13,006 nucleotides of DNA from an uncultured Clostridia bacterium (lineage in GTDB: Bacteria; Bacillota; Clostridia; UBA1381): the NCBI GenBank assembly GCA_934487205.1, contig CAKSRS010000067.1, forward strand, positions 1 to 13,006, written 5' to 3'. Made by a program: the position numbers and the translations under genes. This document shows, in pieces, positions 1 through 5,097 of this stretch. A model generated the notes under the pieces. It had not been told where the DNA came from and made no database searches. It saw only the letters and a program-made list of their open reading frames with translations. Within the stretch, counting starts at the first letter, position 1; each line of letters starts with the position of its first letter.

Positions 1-19
1 ATTCAATAACTTTATCCAA

Positions 20-108
20 GGTTTTGCACTACCTCTTTTTGTTATGCCTTTTTTGACTTGTTTTCTATTATATCATAATTTTTCAAAAAGCGCAATTTCC
101 TATACAGC
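20..108. other. AT-rich left-edge spacer, no gene
   Basis: No open frame of useful length with a ribosome binding site is seen between the window edge and the fucI terminator. The stretch is AT-rich and contains one promoter-like pair on the minus strand, annotated separately. A leftward transcript starting there would run off the window with no start codon in view. An 11-base segment at 20-30 (GGTTTTGCACT) is a near-exact inverted match to AGTGCAAACC at 213-222. Confidence 0.5.
67..95 (-). promoter_or_regulatory. Candidate extended -10 promoter reading out of the window
   Basis: Read on the minus strand, TATAAT (72 to 67) is preceded by TGA, giving the extended -10 form TGnTATAAT. TTGCGC lies 17 bp upstream (95 to 90) as a weak -35. 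It sits just beyond the fucUI terminator, so it would start a separate leftward transcript near position 60. The gene it would serve is outside the window. Confidence 0.4.
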
Positions 109-136
109 AAAAAAGACAGCCGCACGTGAGCGGCTG
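109..136 (-). terminator. Intrinsic terminator of the fucUI operon
   Basis: On the minus strand, CAGCCGC and GCGGCTG (136-130 and 123-117) form a perfect 7-bp GC-rich stem with a 6-nt loop. It is followed by TC and six T residues (114 to 109). It lies about 110 nt after the fucI stop codon and in the right orientation to end the fucU-fucI transcript. Confidence 0.85.
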
Positions 137-160
137 CCTGTGATAGTAATGCGGTGTCAG

Positions 161-247
161 ACTTTCAATGCCTCTTTTAGAGGTTAAGCCTGTAATAGCC
201 CCTTATAGGGGCAGTGCAAACCACCAGTTTACTGGTGGTTATGATTC
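161..247 (+). mobile_element. Three-hairpin cluster, possible IS200/IS605-type right end / omegaRNA remnant
   Basis: Three perfect hairpins follow one another: CCTCT/AGAGG (171-175, 179-183), GCCCC/GGGGC (198-202, 208-212) and AACCACCAG/CTGGTGGTT (219-227, 232-240, loop TTTA). None has a T-tract, so they are not ordinary terminators. A final long hairpin with a short T/A loop, preceded by smaller stem-loops, is the layout of IS200/IS605 right ends, which in tnpB-carrying elements also encode the 3' part of the guide RNA. This assignment rests on remembered resemblance. No tnpA or tnpB is present in the window, so it could also be a short palindrome-associated derivative or simply structured 3' UTR of fucI. 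Confidence 0.4.
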
Positions 248-2029
248 TTATCTGTACATCGGGCCGTACTTTTTGCAAGCCGCATAATCGGCAGCCTGTG
301 CATCTTCTGTACCAAATGCCGACCATGCATGCGGTCTGTAAATCTTTTCTTCCGGAACATTATGCATTGTTACAGGTATTCTCAGCATCGAACACATTGT
401 GATGATGTCTGCACCGATATGTCCGCCGATTGTTACGCCGTGGTTAGCGCCCCAGTTTGCCATAACCGAGTACACATCTTTAAATGCACCCTTACCCGTT
501 AAGATAGGCGCAAACCATGTTGTCGGCCATGTCGGGTCGGTTCTCTTATCAAGCTTATCATGAATTTCATCAGGAAGTACGCATGTATATCCTTCAGCTA
601 TCTGGATAACCGGTCCTATTCCCTCAACAATATTCACGCGGAGCATTGTAATAGGCATTTCTGCCTCTGTTTTGAAGTGGCTTGAAAATCCGCCGCCGCG
701 GAAATATTCATAGTCCGCACGGCACCAGTCGGTTGCAGCAAGACAAGACTTGATATCATTATCCGTCATGTTCCACCATTCTTTGATTGTGCCCTTGCCT
801 TCCGCATCTTTTGCAGCGCCCGTGCAATCCATTGCCGTTGCGCCCGAGTTGATAAGGTGCATGATACCGTTTTTAGCATAGCCTGTGAGCTCTTTGCCTG
901 TAACACGCTTTACCGCATCGGGCGACCAGTATGTACGAACATCATGGAATGCCGGTGCTTTACCTGTCAACAGCGTTGCAAACAGCATTGAAATTCCGTT
1001 CAATGTATCATTTTCCGTAGCAAACGGCGTCGGCATTTTCTTTCCGTTCCAGTTGAACGAACTTGCCATCAATGATTCGGTAAAGTCTGCGTTCGGCAGC
1101 CAGTCTGTCCAGTTACGCTGACCCTGGAATCCGCCGACAATTGCATTTTTGCCGAGGGCTTCTTCATGCCAGCCCATTTCGTCCAGTTTCGGATTTCCGT
1201 AAAGGATATCGTTTACTATAAGTGTGAACTTGGTGATAAATTCCCAATCCTTATCTGCATTGACAACTTTGGACTTTTTGATAATTTCCGGGAAATTCTT
1301 GCCCGCATTTTTATCAAATCCTTCCGGACAGTTTGCCTTAATCCACGCAAGCGCTTTTTCATATTCATCATGGTCGTAAATTTCGAGCGTCATACGTCTT
1401 AAAATTTCCGTCAAATCCACAAATTCGGCACGGATACCGAGATATTTCTGCATAAACGACATATCGCAGTACGAGCCGGCAATACCCATCGCTACGCCTC
1501 CCAGGTTTACATATGCCTTGTCCTTCATCTGACCGACAGCAATCGCCGCTTTCGCCCAGCGAATCATCTTCTCTGCAACATCGTCCGGAACGGTATTGTC
1601 ATCAATGTCCTGTACATCATGTCCGTACATCGAAAATGCCGGAAGTCCGCGCTGCGCAAAAGCCGCCATAACGGCAGCAAGATATACCGCGCCCGGGCGC
1701 TCTGTTCCGTTAAAGCCCCAAACTGCCTTTACCGTGTCGCCCGACAAATCCATTGTCTCCGAGCCGTAGCACCAGCACGGCGTAACCGCAAGGCTTGCGC
1801 ATACATTCTGTGTGCTGAAATACTCCGCGCACTTTGCTGCCTCGGCGCCGCCGCCGATTGTGCACGGCGAAATTACACATTCAACCGGTGTTCCGTCCTG
1901 ATAGTGTACATTCTTTTCGATAAGTTCCTTTGCGGCTTTTGCCATCGCCATTGTTTTTTCTTCAAGGCTTTCGCGAACGCCACCCCATCGACCGTCAATT
2001 GTCGGTCTTATTCCGATTTTTGGTTTCAT
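248..2029 (-). CDS. fucI: L-fucose isomerase
   Basis: A cytoplasmic aldose-ketose isomerase that converts L-fucose to L-fuculose, the first committed step of fucose catabolism; the family can also act on D-arabinose. The 593-residue length matches the family (about 590), and the protein aligns end to end with the remembered E. coli FucI. Shared blocks include GIRPTIDGRWGGVRESLEE (residues 6-24), TPCWCYGSET (83-92), WGFNGTERPGAVYLAA (104-119), YGHDVQD (135-141) and a C-terminal YGPMYR. The Mn2+/catalytic ligands known from the E. coli enzyme are in place: Glu339 (ATEND), Asp363 (DVRTYW) and His530 (WGANHG). The start is supported by AAAGGAGGAA at 2045-2036, 7-8 nt upstream. It is the second gene of the operon, 29 nt after fucU, and appears complete. 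Fuculokinase and fuculose-phosphate aldolase genes are not in view. Confidence 0.97.
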   Translation of the reverse strand: MKPKIGIRPTIDGRWGGVRESLEEKTMAMAKAAKELIEKNVHYQDGTPVECVISPCTIGGGAEAAKCAEYFSTQNVCASLAVTPCWCYGSETMDLSGDTVKAVWGFNGTERPGAVYLAAVMAAFAQRGLPAFSMYGHDVQDIDDNTVPDDVAEKMIRWAKAAIAVGQMKDKAYVNLGGVAMGIAGSYCDMSFMQKYLGIRAEFVDLTEILRRMTLEIYDHDEYEKALAWIKANCPEGFDKNAGKNFPEIIKKSKVVNADKDWEFITKFTLIVNDILYGNPKLDEMGWHEEALGKNAIVGGFQGQRNWTDWLPNADFTESLMASSFNWNGKKMPTPFATENDTLNGISMLFATLLTGKAPAFHDVRTYWSPDAVKRVTGKELTGYAKNGIMHLINSGATAMDCTGAAKDAEGKGTIKEWWNMTDNDIKSCLAATDWCRADYEYFRGGGFSSHFKTEAEMPITMLRVNIVEGIGPVIQIAEGYTCVLPDEIHDKLDKRTDPTWPTTWFAPILTGKGAFKDVYSVMANWGANHGVTIGGHIGADIITMCSMLRIPVTMHNVPEEKIYRPHAWSAFGTEDAQAADYAACKKYGPMYR

Positions 2030-2051
2030 TTATAGTTCCTCCTTTATTTTT

Positions 2052-2067
2052 ACCGATTTTAATCGGT
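2052..2067 (-). repeat. Small palindrome at the fucU-fucI junction
   Basis: ACCGATT and AATCGGT form a perfect inverted repeat separated by 2 nt, overlapping the last codons of fucU and its TAA stop. In the mRNA it would form a short hairpin just upstream of the strong fucI ribosome binding site. It could act as a minor processing or stability element between the two genes; a role is not shown. Confidence 0.45.
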
Positions 2068-2481
2068 TACTACACCCTTTTTCAGCAAAATGTTTGCATA
2101 CAGTGCGCTCTCACCCGTAGCAATTACCGCATATGCGTTTTTTGCTCTCTCATAAAATTCAAATCTTTCCAAATGTTCAAAATCTGCACTTGTATATTTT
2201 TCGGCAATGGATTTATATTCATCCCAAATCGGCGTTTTGACGTCGTCACCCGGCACAACCTCCATTAAATACACTGGCTTTGCATATGTATCGAGGGGCA
2301 TGAGTTTTAAAACAGCCTCTAATACTTCGCAAGCGCCGTTACCGCTGAGATATACAACCCGTTTCCCCATGCTTGCAGCCGGAAAATTTCCGTCTGCTAT
2401 CACGATTTCATCGCCATGACCCATCTCACAGAGAATTTTCAAAAGCTCAGGCGGTAAAATTTTCGGTATCCCTTTAAGCAT
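2059..2481 (-). CDS. fucU: L-fucose mutarotase
   Basis: A cytoplasmic RbsD/FucU-family enzyme that interconverts the alpha and beta anomers of L-fucose, feeding the correct anomer to the isomerase. The 140-residue length equals that of E. coli FucU, and the two align along their whole length. Visible family blocks are PELLKILCEMGHGDEIVIAD (residues 11-30), with the catalytic histidine His22 in GHGDEI; NFPA (32-35); FYERAKNAYAVIATGE (109-124); and the C-terminal Y128-A-N130-ILLKKGV. The Asn at position 32 (His in E. coli) is consistent with the FucU rather than the RbsD branch. It is the first gene of the operon. AAAGGTG at 2497-2491 is a modest ribosome binding site, weaker than that of fucI. 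The pairing with fucI makes the assignment firm. Confidence 0.95.
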   Translation of the reverse strand: MLKGIPKILPPELLKILCEMGHGDEIVIADGNFPAASMGKRVVYLSGNGACEVLEAVLKLMPLDTYAKPVYLMEVVPGDDVKTPIWDEYKSIAEKYTSADFEHLERFEFYERAKNAYAVIATGESALYANILLKKGVVTD

Positions 2482-2511
2482 CTTGTATCACACCTTTCAT
2501 TTGACTTATTA

Positions 2512-2540
2512 TTGACATTTTTCCGCGTTTGATATATAAT
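2512..2540 (+). promoter_or_regulatory. Consensus sigma-A promoter of the fuc regulator gene
   Basis: TTGACA at 2512-2517 and TATAAT at 2535-2540 are both perfect consensus hexamers with the ideal 17-bp spacer. Transcription would start near 2547, leaving an untranslated leader of about 87 nt before the regulator's start codon. So strong a core promoter on a regulator gene implies that it must be held down by repression. Confidence 0.8.
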
Positions 2541-2545
2541 CAAAC
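2527..2545. promoter_or_regulatory. Palindromic operator candidate over the -10 box
   Basis: GTTTGAT (2527-2533) and ATCAAAC (2539-2545) form a perfect 7-bp inverted repeat with a 5-bp centre. The repeat covers the regulator's -10 box completely and also lies in the early transcribed region of the opposing fucUI promoter. A protein bound here would block both directions. A dyad of this kind fits a dimeric repressor (for example DeoR, LacI or GntR type) at least as well as the direct-repeat sites common for AraC proteins. Confidence 0.5.
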
Positions 2546-2557
2546 TATACTAATTTT

Positions 2558-2585
2558 ATTTTATCATATTGGTGTTGAAATTCAA
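2558..2585 (-). promoter_or_regulatory. Candidate extended -10 promoter of fucUI
   Basis: On the minus strand, TTGAAT (2585 to 2580) is followed after 16 bp by TAAAAT (2563 to 2558). TGA directly precedes the hexamer, giving an extended -10 element. The start point would be near 2551, with a leader of about 70 nt to fucU. The weak -35 lies within the small palindrome TTGAA-A-TTCAA (2575-2585), a possible activator or repressor site. This promoter faces the regulator's promoter, so polymerases could not occupy both at once. Confidence 0.5.
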
Positions 2586-2623
2586 TGATACAAATACGCT
2601 TATTATTGTTTAAAATCGATGTC

Positions 2624-2630
2624 GGAGGAA
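2624..2630 (+). promoter_or_regulatory. Ribosome binding site that sets the fuc regulator start
   Basis: GGAGGAA lies 3-5 nt before the ATG at 2634. The in-frame ATG at 2619 lies upstream of this site and has no ribosome binding site of its own. The start was therefore placed at 2634. Confidence 0.85.
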
Positions 2631-2633
2631 ATT

Positions 2634-3377
2634 ATGGCAGATATAGGACGAGTTTATGATTTTGGGAAAACGGCTGTCGGAAACAGCTGGGGATATAAAA
2701 ATTCTAAAAATCTTAACAGACTTTACTACATTCACAGCGGCAAAGGGACATACCTGCACGGCGGCAAGGAGCACACATTTATGCCCGGCATGCTGTATTT
2801 TTTGCCGTACACGGCAAAAATCTCACCCAAAGGCAATCCCGAATACCCGATGCTCCATTCCTATGCGGATTTCGAATTTATTCCGCCGATTACGGCGGAT
2901 ATGCCCATAAATTTTGACCCACGCCGCGACGACATGATTATGTCGGCATGCGAAATATTTTTAAAGGGCACCGAGCTCTCATCGACAGGCAAGCTGAATT
3001 ATGCCGATATGTCCGATGAGCTCACGGCGTTATGCTTTTCCGCCGTAAAATTTCTTGCGCTGCGGATTTCCGCGGCAAACGGATTTTTCCCCGTTAATGA
3101 CGAGGTCATTATCGACGCTTTGGAATACATGCTGGAAAATCTTTCATCTTCCGTCACCATTTGCGATATCGCAAAAAGATACTACATAACCGAGGACGCT
3201 TTTATCCGCAGATTTTCAAAATCTATGTGTACCACGCCGTACGCATGGCTGAAAAATATACGGCTTAAAACGGCGCGTTCTCTGCTTGATAACGGCAACA
3301 ATCTTTCGGTAGCCGCGGCTGCCGTCGGATACTCTGATTCTTCCGCACTGCTACATGCATTGCGCCGCCAAAAATAA
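2634..3377 (+). CDS. AraC-family transcriptional regulator, C-terminally short; probable fuc regulator
   Basis: A 247-residue DNA-binding regulator with an N-terminal cupin-like sensor (residues about 25-100, including IHSGKGTYLHGGKEH and GMLYFLPYT) and a C-terminal double helix-turn-helix (about 172-245). The first HTH is around TICDIAKRYYITEDAFIRRF and the second around LSVAAAAVGYSDSSALLHAL. It is divergent from fucUI and shares the 152-bp control region, so control of fucose genes is the natural inference; the ligand is not shown. The protein ends in HALRRQK. Full-length relatives continue for roughly a dozen more residues with a G-x-SP-x-x-YR type motif, which is present in the other AraC protein of this window. 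The end therefore looks truncated, although both HTH units are present and may still bind DNA. Confidence 0.85.
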   Translation: MADIGRVYDFGKTAVGNSWGYKNSKNLNRLYYIHSGKGTYLHGGKEHTFMPGMLYFLPYTAKISPKGNPEYPMLHSYADFEFIPPITADMPINFDPRRDDMIMSACEIFLKGTELSSTGKLNYADMSDELTALCFSAVKFLALRISAANGFFPVNDEVIIDALEYMLENLSSSVTICDIAKRYYITEDAFIRRFSKSMCTTPYAWLKNIRLKTARSLLDNGNNLSVAAAAVGYSDSSALLHALRRQK

Positions 3378-3404
3378 AAAGCGGTCAGGGATATTTCCCC
3401 GACC
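3371..3404 (-). terminator. Intrinsic terminator of the secreted-protein operon
   Basis: Read on the minus strand, GGTCGGGGA and TCCCTGACC (3404-3396 and 3391-3383) pair as a 9-bp stem with one G-U pair and a 4-nt loop. The stem is followed by GC and T5-A-T4. On the plus strand the same stem has an A-C mismatch and no following T-tract, so it ends the leftward operon and not the rightward regulator gene. The T-tract overlaps the regulator's TAA stop (3375-3377). Confidence 0.85.
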
Positions 3405-3414
3405 TTGAATATAA

Positions 3415-4956
3415 TCAGAAACACAGCAAAAATAAGCTTGTCCCGCCGCTCGGTACGGCAAATACGCCGCCCAGAACCGCCTTACTTACATATATGCCCG
3501 CAACAATAATTCCCGCCGCAAACATTGACTCATATACAAGTTTCGCATCGGGCCATGAAACCGTGGCATATTCCTTTTCTCTTTCTTCCTTTGTAACCGG
3601 AACTTGGGTGAAAACCGATTCCCGCTGCCACTCCTTTTTATTCTTCTTTTGTTCCTTGTAAAAGATAACGCCTTTTTCCGTAAATTTTTTTGAAGAATAC
3701 GCTATTATATCAGTTTCTTTCTGCCATGTAATCGACACATTGTCAATATCTTCTCCTTGAGTCATCGGACAATAATATCTGTCTGCATTTTCCGGCAATT
3801 TGCTTTTCACCACATAGTTGGCAAGCTGTATCGGTCCCGTCAGGTGTCCGTACCGTGAATCCGGCTTGACTTCCCATACTCTGTTATTTTTCGACTCAAC
3901 TTTTACAATATCTGCTCTGCCGCCTGCATTACGTATTCCGGCTTTGGCGATATAAGCCTCATTAATAATTGTATAACGCTTTGTATTTCTCATATAAGCG
4001 CTTACATTGTTGCAAACCCAGTTATGACGCTCACGAAAAACATTTATTTTATTTAATCCTTCAAGCGAAATCAACCCGATATTTGATTGTTTATTGGCGG
4101 AAAACACCTTTTTAATTGTATTTACGCCGACAATACCGTCCACCGTCAAGCCGTTTTTGCTTTGAAATTCCTCTACCCCGGCTTTGGTCAGCGGGCCGAA
4201 ACTTCCGTACTCCATCGTCGGTATATCGGTTTCTCCTAACATTCCCCACGCCATTAATGCACGCTGCAGCGCAATTACATCTCTGCCGCTCATTCCGCTT
4301 TTTAAAGTGCGGCGGAACTTTGTGCCGGTTTTGAGCGTACCGATCTCCAAAAATGCATCGGCAAATGACGATTTTGGATATACTACGCAATAATCCGCGC
4401 GCGCAATATTTGCCTCCATATTCGCCACTTCCCGTAGTTTCGGCTCTTTCAGCCACGCCATCTGCGCCTCTCTTATTCTTTTTTTAACGTCACATTCTAT
4501 CATTTTATCATCACAGTCGCCCGTAGTGACATCGGAAAGAACGGCAATATCGGAATTTATTCCGGCGTCCGCGCCGCTGTTCAGCACAGCGCTCGTTTCA
4601 CCGTTAGGGTCAATTTCCGCATGAACAACGTCATCATCATTCATCGGGCCGATAACAGCGTTGCCGAATGAGAAACCGTCACCGTCATATATAACCTCAT
4701 ATGTTTTTGTCTTTTCGCCATCGCTTACGACAAACGCCGATATTCTCTGCTGCGAATCATACTTCACGGAAAGCCCGTATCCTATATCTTCGTCCAAGGT
4801 ATCATAAAATTCGCTGAATACTTCCGCATTTTTATGTGCCGTCTCGGTTGGTATGACGCCCACATTATCATAAGACATCTTTTCTGCAAACGCTGTACTG
4901 CATGTGGAAAACAGTGTAACAAGCGTAAGAATTACAGATATAATTTTCTTTTTCAT
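3415..4956 (-). CDS. Exported peptidoglycan-binding protein with a predicted PD-(D/E)xK nuclease-like domain
   Basis: A 513-residue protein. A signal peptide covers about residues 1-24 (MKKK, hydrophobic core, TAFAEK). An unassigned acidic region (25-210) follows. Next is a PG_binding_1-type domain (about 218-285), with SGRDVIALQRAL, YGSFGPLTKAGVEEFQ and NGLTVDGIVG, expected to hold the protein at the cell wall. Residues about 325-435 carry the pattern of a restriction-endonuclease fold: Glu333 in a helix, GGRAD349IV, WE362VK364P and Q377LANY. A similar order occurs in nuclease modules of polymorphic toxins. The C-terminus (about 477-513) is hydrophobic and glycine-rich and could enter a membrane. 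The start is ATG 4956, because AAGGAG lies 6 nt upstream and it begins the signal peptide; ATG 4986 has neither. It is last in the operon. The nuclease role is inferred from motif spacing only, and no immunity gene adjoins it. Confidence 0.75.
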   Translation of the reverse strand: MKKKIISVILTLVTLFSTCSTAFAEKMSYDNVGVIPTETAHKNAEVFSEFYDTLDEDIGYGLSVKYDSQQRISAFVVSDGEKTKTYEVIYDGDGFSFGNAVIGPMNDDDVVHAEIDPNGETSAVLNSGADAGINSDIAVLSDVTTGDCDDKMIECDVKKRIREAQMAWLKEPKLREVANMEANIARADYCVVYPKSSFADAFLEIGTLKTGTKFRRTLKSGMSGRDVIALQRALMAWGMLGETDIPTMEYGSFGPLTKAGVEEFQSKNGLTVDGIVGVNTIKKVFSANKQSNIGLISLEGLNKINVFRERHNWVCNNVSAYMRNTKRYTIINEAYIAKAGIRNAGGRADIVKVESKNNRVWEVKPDSRYGHLTGPIQLANYVVKSKLPENADRYYCPMTQGEDIDNVSITWQKETDIIAYSSKKFTEKGVIFYKEQKKNKKEWQRESVFTQVPVTKEEREKEYATVSWPDAKLVYESMFAAGIIVAGIYVSKAVLGGVFAVPSGGTSLFLLCF

Positions 4957-4971
4957 TTTAATCTCCTTTCC
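4957..4971 (-). promoter_or_regulatory. Ribosome binding site that sets the nuclease-like gene start
   Basis: AAGGAG (4968 to 4963) stands 6 nt before ATG 4956, whose product opens with a typical signal peptide. This favours the shorter 513-residue form over a 10-residue extension from ATG 4986. Confidence 0.8.
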
Positions 4972-5006
4972 GCCGCAAAGCTGCACAAATCTTATCGTGA
5001 AAAAGG

Positions 5007-5085
5007 TGCGGACATATTGCCTTCCCCAACATGAACGCGGCGTACGCGAAGGTATTCCGAGTCCTGAAAGAAGGCAATATGCGCA
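5007..5085. repeat. Long inverted repeat between the protease and nuclease-like genes
   Basis: CATATTGCCTTC (5013-5024) and GAAGGCAATATG (5070-5081) are perfect 12-bp inverted arms. Beyond a 2-nt bulge, TGCG (5007-5010) pairs with CGCA (5082-5085). The 45-nt centre contains the palindrome GCGTACGC (5040-5047), so a nested stem is possible. The minus-strand side is followed by CCTTTTT only after 3 nt, so it is at best a weak terminator. It could be an attenuator lowering expression of the last operon gene, or a small non-autonomous repeat with terminal inverted repeats. Confidence 0.6.
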
Positions 5086-5097
5086 GCATATTTTCCG

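Noticed and set aside
20..222. Inverted near-repeat GGTTTTGCACT (20-30) and AGTGCAAACC (213-222) as element ends
   Set aside because: It is only about 10 bp long with a one-base difference and no target duplication, so chance or distant relatedness cannot be excluded.
219..240. Strong hairpin as an intrinsic terminator of fucI
   Set aside because: No T-tract follows on either strand. The GC-rich hairpin with six T residues at 109-136 is the better terminator.
1619..2035. 138-codon plus-strand open frame inside fucI
   Set aside because: It lies wholly antisense to a full-length, highly conserved fucI, has no ribosome binding site and has low-complexity, Cys/Arg-rich content typical of an antisense shadow.
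3378..3420. Programmed stop-codon readthrough giving the fuc regulator a longer C-terminus
   Set aside because: The in-frame residues after the stop only weakly resemble the family ending, and the segment is fully explained as the terminator and 3' end of the opposing gene.
5007..5085. Integron attC-like site
   Set aside because: The arms do not carry the RYYYAAC and GTTRRRY core sites at the ends, and there is no integrase or cassette array.
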